The position numbers and the translations under genes were made by a program. Positions 23,681 through 36,294 of a stretch of DNA of 64,000 nt are shown here, one piece after another. The stretch is from positions 26,507,060-26,571,059 of the forward strand of contig OY821742.1 in NCBI GenBank assembly GCA_963682055.1, given 5' to 3'. Position 1 is the stretch's first letter. Every line of letters begins with the position of its first letter. Below the pieces are notes generated by a model. That model saw only the letters and a program-made list of their open reading frames with translations, was not told the origin of the DNA and searched no databases. This DNA comes from Primula veris. Lineage: Eukaryota; Streptophyta; Magnoliopsida; Ericales; Primulaceae.

Positions 23681-26528
23681 TCTATATTGTATCTAGATAC
23701 TAATTTTCATGTGGTGTGTTTGCCATGGTTATTGTTTATGGGGCTCAAAAGTAATTTTCTTCTTTTTTCGATAAGAATCAAAAGTAATTTTCAATTGTTC
23801 AGGTACAATATGTCGATTATTATTTTTACACGTCATAAATATTTTATTAAGTAAACTTTCGGAATTAGTTTTAAGAACATTGCTTTTTTACCATGATCAA
23901 TTTAGGACACATGATCCGTCCGATTTTGAGCAAAATGTTATTTGAAATTCACGAAATAAAGATCTCATATTGATATTGTTTCAAAATTGAAACTTGGATT
24001 GGGGGATTGAATACGCTGTACGTACTTACATACAAAACAATGAACTGTATATGGACAAATATACTAGTATCGACACATTCATTTAATTGGAATGTTACTC
24101 AAGCATCGAACAGAACAAGGTGTTTTCACCACCAAACCATAGTTATACTACTTTAATAGGAATATCTATCACAAACAATGTGAGGCGACACTATAAGTTA
24201 TCTGTAGGCTACGGCTTATTACACTAGCTTATAACTTTCTAAGGTTAAGCGTGTAACAGAGTAACATCTATGTATACACTCAATCTGGTAATGAAGGTCC
24301 TTACAATTCTTTTTCTTAGTAATTCACTAATTTGTAAGGAGTTGAAAAACTTGTGTAACATGGTGGAAATGGCACTTTCAAGTTGCAAGATAGAGCCAAC
24401 TGTCTGATAATGATTTCTATATCTTATGGGATATCCTCTATATTTTAATAACCCAAGTGGAAGGAGTTGATGGTGAGTGTTGCAATATAAAATCCTCCAA
24501 GTAGGGTATCGTATCCACGAGTAACTAGATTTTGGGTTTATTATTGCGTTTTATTTTTTCTTATTTTCTACCAATGTATTCTCTGCTAAAATAAACTAAT
24601 TTGTTTACGACTAACATACAAGGGTTGACGATCTTAACTAGTTTAATCTAGCAAATTTCAATTCTATTTTCGATTAAGTGAATTTTAATAACAATATAAA
24701 TCATACGATTTAATAGTCGTTAATTGCTAAACATGCAAGAATAAATAAGGCCGTACCAGTTAAAACAAATATCCAAACAAACGATAAAAACCATGAATAA
24801 GTACTGAAAAATGATAGATAATATCAAAGAAAATTACTTAGTTTAAAAGCATGGCGGTAATAATCGAGGATGACAAAAGTATTCCAAAAATATTCATATA
24901 TGGAAGAAAATTTTAGAAAGGGAGAGTGTTTGACAAAGTAAATTTTGTATTTGGCTATTGTGATCTGATTAAGGGGTCTGGGATCCAGATATATGGTGAT
25001 ACCAAGTAACAAACACCATCTACCAAAAACTTGAAAATTTCAAATCATGTTTGCGAAACCGGTTACGTTAACCGGCCAGGCGTAACCGGTGGTTATGGCT
25101 GTCTTCTAGAAAGTCTTTGCGGATTGGCCTTCAAAGGCTATTTGGGCTTCAATAGGTCCGTCCATCTTCATTGTGCGCATACTCAGACCTTCCAATTCTT
25201 CTTTTATTTGTTTTGGTCAAATTTTGGGTTCTCTTTTCATGAAAGTCACGTTCTTCTTTGGTTTTACGATGAAATCACCGCATTTACCTCAGAAATACAA
25301 ATAAATGCAAATTATCTAGAAAAACATATAATTAATATAAAGACGCATAAACGTGTCTTATTTCCTTCGTGAAATATATGATTGATTATTTTATATATAT
25401 GAGTATCTTTCAGAGGTTATCTCGCTGATAAGCTCCTCGGCGAGGGAAGCGGGTTCAGAACCCTATATACTCCCCTCGATGGGGCCATTAAATTCTCATT
25501 AACTGCGTCGTTATTGCTAGATTTCAGGCCACATGAATTACAATCGCTGTAAGGTTTGAACCCTAATTTATAACCTCCATCGTAGCTCTGATTCGGATAT
25601 GAAAGTATGAGGCTGATCAATAAGCTGAATTCTAGAATACATGTTTTAGCAATTTATTCCTTTATTCCCTTCATAGGTCTAATAAACCCAAAATGTTTTT
25701 ATCTAAACTAAATACACTTTTTACAGAGACTTGGCAACTATATTTTTGTGTGTGTTTGTTGTATTTTATTTATTATTAGACTTTGTTTCCGGACTTTGCA
25801 TTGGGCCCTAAGTAAGGATTAATTCCATGTAAATATCTTAACATCTATTATATAAGGAGTGTTAGTGGTCCATTATTATGTACTCATTCGACTCATACAT
25901 CAATAAACACTCTCTTTTTATCTCTCTATATACTTATCTCTTCATATATATATATATATACTAAACTAATATGTCAAACAACAATGTTTAAATATAATAT
26001 CACTATTTTACAATAATCTCCGCCAACCCCACCAAAAATGATCGGCTTAAATAATAAAACACAAAAGGAAAACTCATCCAAACGTTTTACCAATAACCAC
26101 ACTATTGTGTTGTAACTCTTTACAACTCATTAGCCAAATAAATAAATAATAATCCAACATACTACCAAGTTTCGCAAACATGGTTGGTTTCAAGAAACAT
26201 AAACTTTTAACGCCCAAATGCTCATAATATGAACTTAGCAGCTACAAACCAAATTTATAGCCCATACAATTCATACCAAGATACTGAAATAGAGGTCCAT
26301 GAATTTTCCAACTAACACCAGTAAATATATAACATGCATGTGTATATACATTTAATAAAAAACAGGTATTCCACACACGTAGTAAACTGAAACTTTCATA
26401 TAAATGCCGAGGTTAATGTATAACGCCAACCTACTGATAACCTAAAGTATGGACCTATTATACTATTAGTATGTGCAAATAATATGTATTACTAATAAGA
26501 GGCCAGCAACGTTCTCCACTTCTTGGCA
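23681..26528. other. Non-coding spacer
   Basis: AT-rich. The phrase AGTAGGGTATCGTATCCACGAG near 24500 looks like a fragment of a dispersed plant repeat, but I cannot assign it. There is a GC-richer patch at about 25060-25160 and 25410-25540, and a short TA run near 25950. No gene is supported. Confidence 0.45.
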
Positions 26529-27399
26529 CACTACAGGAAAATTGGCACATGAAAATAGGTCAATTAATGCGCTAGTGAAGCACCTTAAAAGGAGGTTATG
26601 ACTCCTTTTAATTGCTTTTTTTTAGCGCCTTAATAGGTGATTCAAATAAGGCGGTTGGGTATGCTTTTAAAGGCGCTATTTAACTGCCTCAATAGGTACT
26701 TCAAATAAGGCGATTTGATAGTTTTAAAGGCGCATTTACCGCCTTCGTAGATACCGCAAATAAGGCACTAATAATGACTTTTGAAGCGTTTGATTACCGC
26801 CATTATTGGGGTTGGATAATCGACTAATTTGCGTTTCTATGTAGCCATGCACCTTTTGTTTTTTCATGATGGTTTTTATTATATAGAATATTTTTAATCA
26901 AAACTTCAACATAAACAAGATTTTAAATATTAAAAACCAAATAACAGCCAAAACCAACAATATCTTCTCAAATACCAAATACAATGTTTCATTGGATAAA
27001 CATAAAACAATAATCGTAGTGGGATACGGACACAGACTAAAATATGTTAATAAAATAAATAGTCTCAAATGGTAAAAAGATAGATATCATATGCCCTCAA
27101 CAAAATGTCGGGTACGAACGTTGACTCAAAGAAGTAGATTGAAATATTTAAAACAAAGTTATAATTTGCCCTCCACATAGCTAAGCATGCATGCATAATT
27201 CATCTACTTCAGTTCACCTACTTTTTCTTTATCTGCAAAAAAAAATCACATATATATAAGTTAGTATATTGTAATATAACGAATGAGATGGAAATTAAAC
27301 AATAACAGCAAAACTATATTATAAATAGAATAAAAACCAGTTTTTTTTTGTAATGGAAATGATTACGATGAATAATATTAATGTAGGATTTTTTATGTT

Positions 27400-29097
27400 T
27401 ATAAGTTCCTTCAAAAAATTTACATATGTATTCAATTTTACTTACATCGATGGCACGCCAAAAGACACTTTGTTTTTTCTCAAAATCTTGTCCAACTGTG
27501 CGGGTACAACCACGGGGGATCAACAAATTTACATGAGCAAACTTCACTTCAGTTATTAACACCACCCAGAATCCATTTATTCCTATTTGTTTTCCATCTA
27601 ACTTATAGGGAGGGTCTTTTGAAGTGATAGTACCATACCCGACAACTTGTTTTGGGTAATCAATGAGAAGTTGAACATCACTTCCGACCTGTATTTACAT
27701 AAATAAAAACTTTTAGAAATATTCTAGCAGTATCATAACTTATTGTATGGAAAGAAATATATGGTATTAAACATATGAGAATGAGAGTGAAAAAAATGTT
27801 TCAACTTTTATGTTAAACTCCTACATTATTTTTATGGGATAATTATAGTTTACTACACAAACCTATTGTTGGTTAAGAATTTGCATACGCATCTTCCAAG
27901 ATTAAAAATTTACATACTCACTTATAGAAAATCTATCAATCAACACACTTTAGTTGATTTATGTTAACTTTGTAGCCGATTTATGTTTATCTTTAAATCA
28001 TAATTGGAAGCGGTAACGTGATCATGCGTGACCAAACTCTTCTTAAAAAATTAACATAAATCAAGTATAGTGCGTTGATTAATAGATCTTTTATAGATGA
28101 GTATGTAAATTGTTAATCTTGAAAGGTGGGTATCCAAATTCATAACCAACAATAGGTTAGTGTAGTAAACAATAATTTTCCCTATTTTTATTTTTAACAT
28201 AATTTAACATATTCGTTACCATCATACTACTTTTATGTTACAATTCAGCATTACAAATTTTTTACATTCCCTCAAAATATAGACTTTGTAGTTATGGACA
28301 ATTTATTAGTTCAACCCCGACTTTGTTCTCACAATCTGTCAATCTATACTTGTCTACAAGTTCACCATTTTGTGACATGCTCCACTAAGGTCTCAAGAAA
28401 ATATAAAACATCATAAATTCTCTAGAAACATAAACTGAATAAATATACTTGATAGTTTTAAAAACTCTTTTTATGTAACTTGTTACCGCATGAATGGGAC
28501 ACCTCATTAGAATTCGAGAGGACATATCTATGTGCTTGCTCTAGTGTAATATCATCAAGAAGAAACACATTTCCCTATTTTGAAAGAACACCCCCTTGTT
28601 TACCCTCATAGTTTCTCACTGGTCTGTTTAGTTTTGTCTCAACATCATCCAGATACCTACTATAAAAGGTTAAGCACGCATCTATTAGATAACCCTCGGC
28701 AATAGAGCCTTCCGGATATCTCCGATTCCACATGTAGTTTTTTAACATAAGCAAGTATCTAGAGAAACAACACTATCAATTTGTTGGAATAAGTATTAAT
28801 ATAAAAATTAAATGCAATACAACTCAACTATGTAATTATAAATTTACCTCTCAATAGGGCACATCCATCGATAATGGACAGGACCAGCAATTCTTGCCTC
28901 ATATGCTAAATGTATTGGCGAGTGCTCCATTATATCAAAAAAGGTCAATAGGAAGATCTTCTCAGGGTTGCAAAGTGTCAATACATTTTGTTTTTCAAGC
29001 TGTTCGAGTTCGTCGACATCTAATACTTTTGAGTACAACTTTCTAAAAAAATAGCTAAGTTCAGATAAAGCATGAACCACGTTATCTGGTAGTCTAT
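27400..29097 (-). pseudogene. TNP2-like CACTA transposase pseudogene, C-terminal part
   Basis: Exon 1 remnant (about 28848-29097): LPDNVVHALSELSYFFRKLYSKVLDVDELEQ...FFDIMEHSPIHLAYEARIAGPVHYRWMCPIER, a clear DUF4218 domain of plant En/Spm transposases, ending at a GT donor (28847-28846). The next exon (about 28490-28760) gives KNYMWNRRYPEGSIAEGYLIDACLTFYSRYL with a TAG stop soon after. Beyond the nested MITE, 27400-27690 gives VVGYGTITSKDPPYKLDGKQIG...HVNLLIPRG, like the conserved C-terminal domain found in CACTA proteins. Sequence upstream of LPDNVV is replaced by the GGGTCGGGT-rich insert, so the catalytic N-terminal half of TNP2 is missing. The transposase is dead. Confidence 0.8.
27836..28182. 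mobile_element. Mutator-type MITE with long inverted repeats
   Basis: 347 bp with inverted ends over 100 bp long. Left starts GGGATAATTATAGTTTACTACAC; right, in reverse complement, starts GGGAAAATTATTGTTTACTACAC. Further in, the arms share AACCTATTGTTGGTTA and AATTTACATACTCA. It is flanked by a perfect 9-bp duplication TATTTTTAT (27827-27835 and 28183-28191), the length made by Mutator-like transposases. It has no coding capacity. Confidence 0.9.
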
Positions 29098-29997
29098 ACC
29101 GTGGACCCGACCCGTAGACCCGACCCATGGAACCGACCCGGATACCCGAATTATAGAACCGCAATATATACCCATATTTTAAAAATACTATATATACATA
29201 TTATGTATGTGCAACGAAAATTGGATAAATACACGAGAAAAAACACAATAAAAACTCATATAACGGCGAGTGAAAAAATATGAAACATTTTTTAATATGT
29301 ACGAAGACACGGTTGAAGATTTAACATTGAACCATTAGTTTTTATGATGTTTTTATACTTATTTTATACTTATTTACTTTTTTTCTTTTATGTCCTGTGA
29401 GATTTTTTCCTCATATTTTTATATATTTATCATTAATAATATTAAAATATGACTTTTCCCACCATTTAATAAAAAAATAGTTTTTAATATTTGTTATGAT
29501 TACAATTTTTACGATTTATTTTTAATTCAGTCTATCTTTCATAGTAATTTAGAAAAATCATTAAAAATAAAATGGGTAATTAAGAAAATCAATGGAACCA
29601 TTAGTTTGTAATGTTTACGTGATTCATTAATCAACCCAACATATTGTTGACCAATATGAAGCAAAAAAAATTAATAGTACCTCGTTATTTTGCTTATTTT
29701 TAACAAGTAAGCTAAGAACATCTAGAAAAGAACATTGGAAAATAATATTCATTATGAATATTAAAAATACCATTTAGAAAAGAACATCTAGAAAAGTATA
29801 ATAAATTTTACGAATTTTAGGTATTTTGGGTAAAATAACCGTACCGAGAACCGTTATACCTATTACAAAGACGGTATGGGTCGGGTAAAATAAGTAAAAA
29901 AAGTTATATAGACCCGACCTGTAGATGATAAAAGGACTGCTAAAACCGTTACCCGAATACCCAAAAACCATTGGGTCGGGTCGGGTAAAATTGACAC
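29098..29997. mobile_element. GGGTCGGGT-rich element nested in CACTA
   Basis: The left end repeats GACCCGACCC and the right end repeats GGGTCGGGTCGGG, finishing near TTGACACCGCTA. The inverse layout and AT-rich core match the hAT-like element at 17921 in style, though not in detailed sequence. Exact ends and duplication are unclear. Its left edge replaces the upstream part of the TNP2-like coding sequence. Confidence 0.55.
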
Positions 29998-30224
29998 CGC
30001 TAATCATAATCATATTACTATTTTATTTAAATATTTTAGTATTTAAGTTGGTTAGTAAAATTAGCGTATCTAATAATAGTATAAAAGAGGCGTTTAATTA
30101 AAACCGCCTCTAATAAACCATCATTAAAGACGCTTAAATGAACCATTTCTATTATTCATTTTTAGAGGTGGTTTTATAACCATCTCACATAAAAGCGTTT
30201 TAATAGACCTATTTTGCTCTAGTG

Positions 30225-30689
30225 TGTATACATACAGAACTGACCATTTAAAATCCAACTTCTCATACAGGTAAATATGGGTCACTGACCTTTTACCAAT
30301 TAAGGTATTGTTGGTCCACAAGGAATTACCAGTAATAACATACACAATATATGGACAAATTCTTATCTATTCATGCATCCACACTTATTAATTATGCATA
30401 TATAGTACATTGTACATGGCGTGAGAATCAAACTAAACCCACAATACAGGGTGAACAGACACCTACGGTGTATTTCCAAAATCCATGAACACATTGGATC
30501 ATCACCAAACAAATTATAGATTTTATTAAAATCTAAACGATGATAAATCATAATTTTAATAACGAAATACTAACAAAATAAATCATGTGATGACACAAAT
30601 ATTAACACCAACGTACTACCACCAAGAACATCACTCAACATGCTTGTACACAAATATATACAAAAATACATACACACTACGCATAAGAG
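30225..30689. other. Non-coding spacer
   Basis: AT-rich spacer to the right of the CACTA element. I see nothing supported. Confidence 0.5.
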
Positions 30690-31370
30690 ACGGTTTAAAA
30701 TATGAAAACGGGATTTTCACAGAACACCAAATAAGAATAAATGAGACATAAAATACATTTGACTATTCAACCGGAAACATTAATTTCTTAAAACGAAAGT
30801 TTGTAAGAAAATGATTTTCCAAAAAACTTGTCGAAAAGCCATGCAAAAAATAACAAACATGAGATAACACTCCGAAACCATTACAGTCGTAAACATCAAA
30901 TTCTCGAAACCAAAGATTGAGAGAAAATGATTTTACTAAGAACGATTACGGAGAAAGAAATAATTTTCTGTAAATCCATACACCGAAATTATTTTGATCA
31001 ACGTATCCAAAAAAGAAGAATAGTGTTTAAGACTGGTGGGTACGCCGTTTTAAAACACAATAATTTCTAAAATAAAATAAATTGAGAAACAACCGAAAAT
31101 AATTTCAACATATATATTAATATCAAAAACAAATCATAACACAAGATATTGTAAATGATAACGAAATAAGAACTAAAAAAATCTGGTAACTCTTAAACAC
31201 TATTTGTCCCGCCACCTTTCTACTTCTGGCTAATGAGGTACTATGTTAGCAAGGTACAACGTATTTCACATGTGACTCGACGGAAGCGGTATCAAGTCAC
31301 GGTCGAACGGTTGATGGTGTGATTCTCTCTCTCTATATGTATGTTGTGTGGGTGTGTGTCTGTGTATATA
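30690..31370. repeat. Diverged duplicate, copy 1
   Basis: Shares phrases in the same order with 34890-35530: CAACCGGAAACA...AATTTCT, GAAAATGATTTTCCAAA, ATAATTTTCTGTAAAT, ATAC..CGAAATTATT, CAATAATTTCTA, GAGAAACAA and a final CTCTCT..TGTATG block. No intact coding frame remains. Its nature (unit of an unknown element or local duplication) is open. Confidence 0.6.
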
Positions 31371-32938
31371 TATGACATATTCTTATCTTTCATTCTTGAA
31401 AAATACATAGATATACATATACTTTTATACCAAAAACCATGAAAAGTTACAAGCCATGAATGTCATCATTGTGAGGTATTAAAGTTTGTAAGTTACAAAT
31501 AACATTTGCATTGAAACCACAAATTTAATAAGAATTTCCAACATTAATCTCAGCAGTGGTATATAAAATAAAAGTAAAAATTGATTAAAATATTTGTGAT
31601 AAAAATTATGTACAAAGGAAAATTTCAGCCAAAATTTCTAAATAATACTAGTACCTAATATATATAGGGTTCATTCTAGAAAACTGTAACCTAAACTCTA
31701 ATATTTGCTTATCCAGATGATATTCTGTCTAAAGGCGGCTATGGCGGTGGAGTCGGGACAATCGACGCACTCAGCATGCTTCAACCAAAAGCGATTATCG
31801 TAGCTCTCCTTTGGGCCGAGCTTTTAATTGGTATAAATGCTCCGGCTGGGCGGCCCTTTCCCTCTAATTGATAAACCGATGTGCGAAATCATAGGCCAAG
31901 TCATCCCAACAGTGGATGGAGTTGGCGGGGAGGGACTAGAACCATTGGCTGGCCAGTTTTCCCAGGCAAGTAGGGAAGCAATTTGCACATTAACTGGTCT
32001 ACGTGAGACAAGTGATTCATTTGGTATCGGTAGTGGCGGAGGTGGGCTTCCGGGTCGGACTCTGCATTGAAGATTTGGAGGATAGGCGCTGTGAAGTTAC
32101 CGGGAGAGGGGGGAGGGTGCTGAACTCGATGTCGTCTGAAAATAGGGTGCTTCGGGTTGAGGCAACAATCTTAAGAGCGGCTTCGTTGACAACATCGTCT
32201 CGGTCCGTCGGTGGGTTTCTTCGTTCATGGCATGGTTCAGGGAGCGACTGGTCACTTGGCTCAGGCCATTCATTTCTTGAGCTAATACTCTGACTCATGC
32301 GATATCAGGACCCCCCATAATGGGACCAAGCCGATTCGTCATTGCAGAGTCGGGTGGATCGGGGAGATATGAGGGTCGGTTCATTTTGGTGTCAATGACG
32401 TCGGGAGTCGATTAGCCCAGGCAGTCTGTGAGGTTTGTTTTGACCTACGAGGTGGCCAGATGAAGTCTGGTATAGGCGTCGGCTGGTACGGGCTGAGGTT
32501 GCACAGTTCTAACTGGGGCAAGGATGGGGACAGGTTCGACCCGCAATTTGCTATGGGGACTTTGGTTTGATTGGGAGACCATCAGAGCGGTGATCAAGGC
32601 CTTTTGGGCTGCCAAGGCTATGAGTTCCTTCTCGTGGATCTCTAGGCTCATTCGCGCAAGTTCTTCCTAGGATCATTGGGCATGAGGGGTAGTGGCGGAT
32701 GTTGGTGCTGGTAAGGGGGTATTGTTGATGATGCTAGGGCGTGGAGGGGTGTCGAATGACAGGGTTTGAGGTATCCCATAGGTCGGGTCGGGGATCGAGG
32801 ATGGTGCATTGAAATGGATCGGGTCAAGCATTCTTTAGTTCAGGAGGTGTCGTATGTGGAGTTGGTATTGGGTACGGGATGAGTCGATGGTTGAGCATAT
32901 GTGAATACTATCTTTCGTTTCCCACATACAACGTCATT

Positions 32939-33322
32939 TGGCGAGCCTAATTTTATTCCTAGGCTCGGCTTATATGTATCGCTTCATATAGCATCCTCGC
33001 CTGCTCCAGGGGTGTCGGATAAGCACGGGTATCGGTTACGGCTCAGGTCTTCTTGGTAGTCCTTCTACAATCTCTACAAGCCTGCACACGAAGCAAACAG
33101 GGGGCCCGAGTTTATCCCGAGCATACCCTCTCTAACAATCAAGTCAGTACGGGGTGGAGGTAATTGGCAGCTCAACGATAAGTATAAGCAAGATAAATAA
33201 CATATAAATAGAGCCGGGTGAAATCGGGTAGTCAGTCTGGTTTTCTGGGTAATATGATCTGAATCAGGTAAGGGATGGTCTGCCTTTTTCTAGTGAGATC
33301 TTTTCTCCACCTTCTAATGGGA

Positions 33323-33358
<36 letters not shown>

Positions 33359-33605
33359 GTTATTTATAGTATCATTAAATGCATAACATCCCTTGGATTA
33401 CTATACAGTCCTATCGTGATCTAACGGCGTTACCGGAATTAAGGCTCTGACAGCAGTACAGATAATATGTACGGTTTGCTACGTGGTCGGCTTAAAGGTT
33501 TCGGTCCGGGGTGCTCAATCTGAATCTTACATTCATGGGTTCGATAGGATGAGTCATTTCGGTGTTCATGGCCTCGGCGGAGGGAATACTGATAATCTCT
33601 CTCCA
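32939..33605 (-). repeat. Gypsy-like LTR
   Basis: On the plus strand starts TGGCGAGCCTAATTTTATTCC and ends ...GATAATCTCTCTCCA. It shares CAGGGGGCCCG, CAAGTCAGTACGG, TTTATAGTAT and the CTCTGACA region, in the same order, with the solo LTR at 44985-45697. It contains the 31-G run. Confidence 0.7.
33327..33357 (+). repeat. 31-bp poly-G tract
   Basis: Uninterrupted run of 31 G inside the Gypsy-like LTR, where the related solo LTR has an ordinary CCTTTAATGTGGTGTTGG. Such tracts are rare in plants and may be a sequencing or assembly artefact. Confidence 0.95.
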
Positions 33606-34345
33606 CCTTAAACAATTATTTGTTTACTTGCATGATTATAGTGTATATCATGAATAACCATGATTAAAACTTACACATAAAAACAATAGATTTGTAAATA
33701 TTTATTTAAATCTTGTTATTGTAATTGGTAAATTAGATTTAAAATTATCATATATAGAACTTGCATGTATATAGTATAATGATAATTAAAATTTGTCTTC
33801 CCTACATGTGGTATGTTAAATTAGTAATTAAAATATAATGTTCATCTACATGTTACACATATGGCAATCGAATAATAATTGAATAAATTAGATATTGCAA
33901 ATTGTGATTTATAATATATATGTTATGATTGTTTACTATATTAGTTAATCATGCAAGCATGTATTATCTAGATTTTTTTAATCACACTCATTTACTATTT
34001 ATTTTACTACTATGTATACCGTGTATAATATGATAATTTGCGAAACATATATTTTCACATTTAAGTTGAAAAAATTATGAACTTTCCCCAAATAGGCTCA
34101 CCTATTTGGATACGATATATAGAAAATATATAGGTGGATAGTTGATATCCTAATAAGGTCGGTGTATAAGTGGCATTCATGCCCACGACCCTCACCGTCT
34201 TATATGGTCGTGTTCAAGTAGAGCTACCGAAAGGGAATGATTAAACAATAATTTCTCCGAGTGTGGTTATATAGTGATGTATATTTCGCCGAATTTGTGT
34301 CTCAGTTTCAACATGTCGTTCGATCAATGAACCCATTCAATTATC
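33606..34345 (+). mobile_element. Copia fragment, inverted relative to 51436-58604
   Basis: 34080-34345 is, in reverse complement, similar to about 56695-56960. Shared strings are CCCCAAATAGGCTCACCTATTTGGATACGAT, GATATCCTAATAAGGTCG, GTAGAGCTACCGAAAGGG and CGAATT...GTTTCA. The AT-rich 33606-34080 corresponds to 56960-57400 in style. No LTR of that family flanks it, so it is an internal fragment of a related element abutting the Gypsy-like LTR. Confidence 0.7.
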
Positions 34346-34630
34346 CATTAAACATACATATTTCTAGAATATAGCAAATCATGCTAACTGGTGAACATTT
34401 ACATACATGGAATATATATTATTCCTTAACCAACATGTCTTGTAAGTACACTGCCCACACAAAATACTAAGCATATATGATACAAGGATCAGCCTAGAAA
34501 TTCCATAACGGCAACCCTGAAAACAGCCAAGTGCAACACATGATAATCTAAGTTCTAAAACTTATGAAGTTTCAGAAAATATATATTCTAAATATACCAA
34601 ACGCCATGGTGTTGCAAACATGTAAATCAA

Positions 34631-34855
34631 TACTCTCTCCGTCCTAAATTGCTAGTCTTATACGAAACTACGTGCAATTTTGATCGACAAATAACTCATA
34701 TCTAACTTATCGAAATCGAATTTTTCAAAAGTTAATCAAATAGTTCAAATGTTAAACTATATGAACAAATTTTAAAAACTTATATTTCAACAATTTAAGC
34801 GATATTTGACGATCAAAGTTACGTTTAGATACATAGTAACACATTCCGTGACTGA
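34631..34855. mobile_element. Stowaway-like MITE, incomplete
   Basis: Starts TACTCTCTCCGTCCTAAATTG, the Stowaway terminal motif, and shares AAAGTTAATCAAATAGTTCAAATGTTAAA and TTTAAAAA strings with the copies near 36295 and 37360. The right terminus is not recognisable. Confidence 0.65.
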
Positions 34856-34889
34856 CAATAAAATCACCAAGATCATAATAAAACAATCC

Positions 34890-35530
34890 AAATGTTTTTT
34901 TTCGATAATTCAACCGGAAACACCAATTTCTCAAAACTAAAAGTTTGTCCGAAAATGATTTTCCAAATAACTATATAAAAAAAAACATCAAACATGATTG
35001 TAACATCTTCGACAATTCAGCCGGAAACACCAATTTCTTAAAAGCAAAGGTTGTCAGAAAATGATTTTCCAAACAACTATCTTATATAACCGGAGATAAT
35101 TTTCTGTAAATGCATACAACGAAATTATTGCAACAACGTATAAATAAATAGTAGGGTTTAAAACAGTTGGAAACGTTGTTTGTAAATGCAATAATTTCTA
35201 CGAAGAGAAATGGAGAAACAAACAGAAATTAATTTTCTCAAAAAAATAATAATAATCATAAACAAACTGAAATATATAAACAGTATGAAAATGATACCAA
35301 CAGTATTCAGATATAATTCTAGATGAGTCGACGGTTTCATCGTGTCCCCATAAACCCGATTCGTCCAGCCTTCTTTTAAAACTCTGGTTTTTAATGGACG
35401 CTGGATTCCCAACTTAAAACGCCTAATCACTATATCACAACGGAAATCATTGTTTTGACACCCATCGGAGTGTAATGACGAGGTACTCTCTCTAGAATGA
35501 TATGTATGCATGTGAGTGTGTGTATATGTG
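34890..35530. repeat. Diverged duplicate, copy 2
   Basis: Partner of 30690-31370 (phrases listed there). A minus-strand open frame (35158-35511) has no recognisable domain and no equivalent in the other copy, so I do not call it a gene. The two copies flank the Gypsy-like and Copia fragments. Confidence 0.6.
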
Positions 35531-36294
35531 TAAGTGAATGTGTTTTTCTACCTTACTAAAAATGATATACACTACCATATGTATATACATGTATAAAGAG
35601 TTAAAAAAAAACCATAATGGTATGCCATTAAAATCATAAATGTGGTGGAGTTACAAAAACTAGCAAATAAATTGCATTAAACCAAATGAAAAACAAAGTT
35701 TTCTAACATTTTTTTCATTTTGCTGCACCACTATTTACTTTTCCTTCCTAAAATTGTGATGTAATTTGACGAAGTGTCGTAGTATTTAAGACGGGTAAAC
35801 TTGTAAATTTTATAAAATAATTTGATACTAATAATAACGTAAACAAACACTTCAAAGTATTGACAGTTAGGACTAATAGTCTGACCATCATTTACTATCC
35901 TATCAAGGCTCTGTCATAATATTGTTGTACTCATAGCCGGACTATGAGTCCCGCAGCCAAACGAGAACATATATGGGTAAAAAACTAAATTTGTGAAATA
36001 GTCTTACTTCAATAAAAAAAAAAACAAACAAATAATTCATTAATATTTCAGGTATGTATTATTGATCCCGTCTTGTTTTGTTATCCCGACATAGACGGGC
36101 AAAGATATTGATGGTTCCATTACTTTACGAGGTCAAATGATTAAGAAAGTATTGATTACTTCATTACCATGCTATATTTTTATTCAAAAATTGATTGGAG
36201 GGTCCGAAGCAAAACTTTTCATCCAGTAAAGGATACTAGACAAAAATTTGCATGCTAGCATGTACAAAATGTAAATACAAAGTATAAAAACATA
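35531..36294. other. Non-coding spacer
   Basis: AT-rich, without supported genes or repeats. Confidence 0.5.

Larger units (their letters stand above)
26529..30224 (-). mobile_element. CACTA (En/Spm) transposon remnant with nested insertions
   Basis: Left end CACTACAGGAAAATTGG (26529). The right end, on the minus strand, reads CACTAGAGCAAAATAGG (from 30224). Both ends share AATAGGTC followed by ATTAA a little inside. Subterminal arrays of AAGGCGxTT and CCGCCT motifs (26570-26815; 30080-30200) are typical of CACTA transposase binding regions. The flanking trinucleotides differ (GCA and TGT), so the 3-bp duplication has decayed or one end is misplaced. The minus strand carries TNP2-like coding remnants. 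A Mutator-type MITE (27836-28182) and a GGGTCGGGT-rich element (about 29100-29997) lie inside. Confidence 0.8.
31725..33605 (-). mobile_element. Partial Gypsy-like retrotransposon: 5' LTR and part of gag
   Basis: A GC-rich block against an AT-rich background. On the minus strand an LTR (32939-33605) ends ...GGCTCGCCA and is followed by TGACGTTGTATGTGGGAAA, resembling the TGGCGCCGTCTGTGGGAA primer site of plant Gypsy elements. Open pieces further on (32445-32651; 32017-32298) are polar and proline-rich as expected for a gag N-terminal region. The block stops at about 31725 without a second LTR, so it is truncated. Confidence 0.65.

Noticed and set aside
35158..35511. 117-residue minus-strand open frame
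   Set aside because: No recognisable domain, hydrophobic AT-driven end, and not conserved in the duplicate copy.
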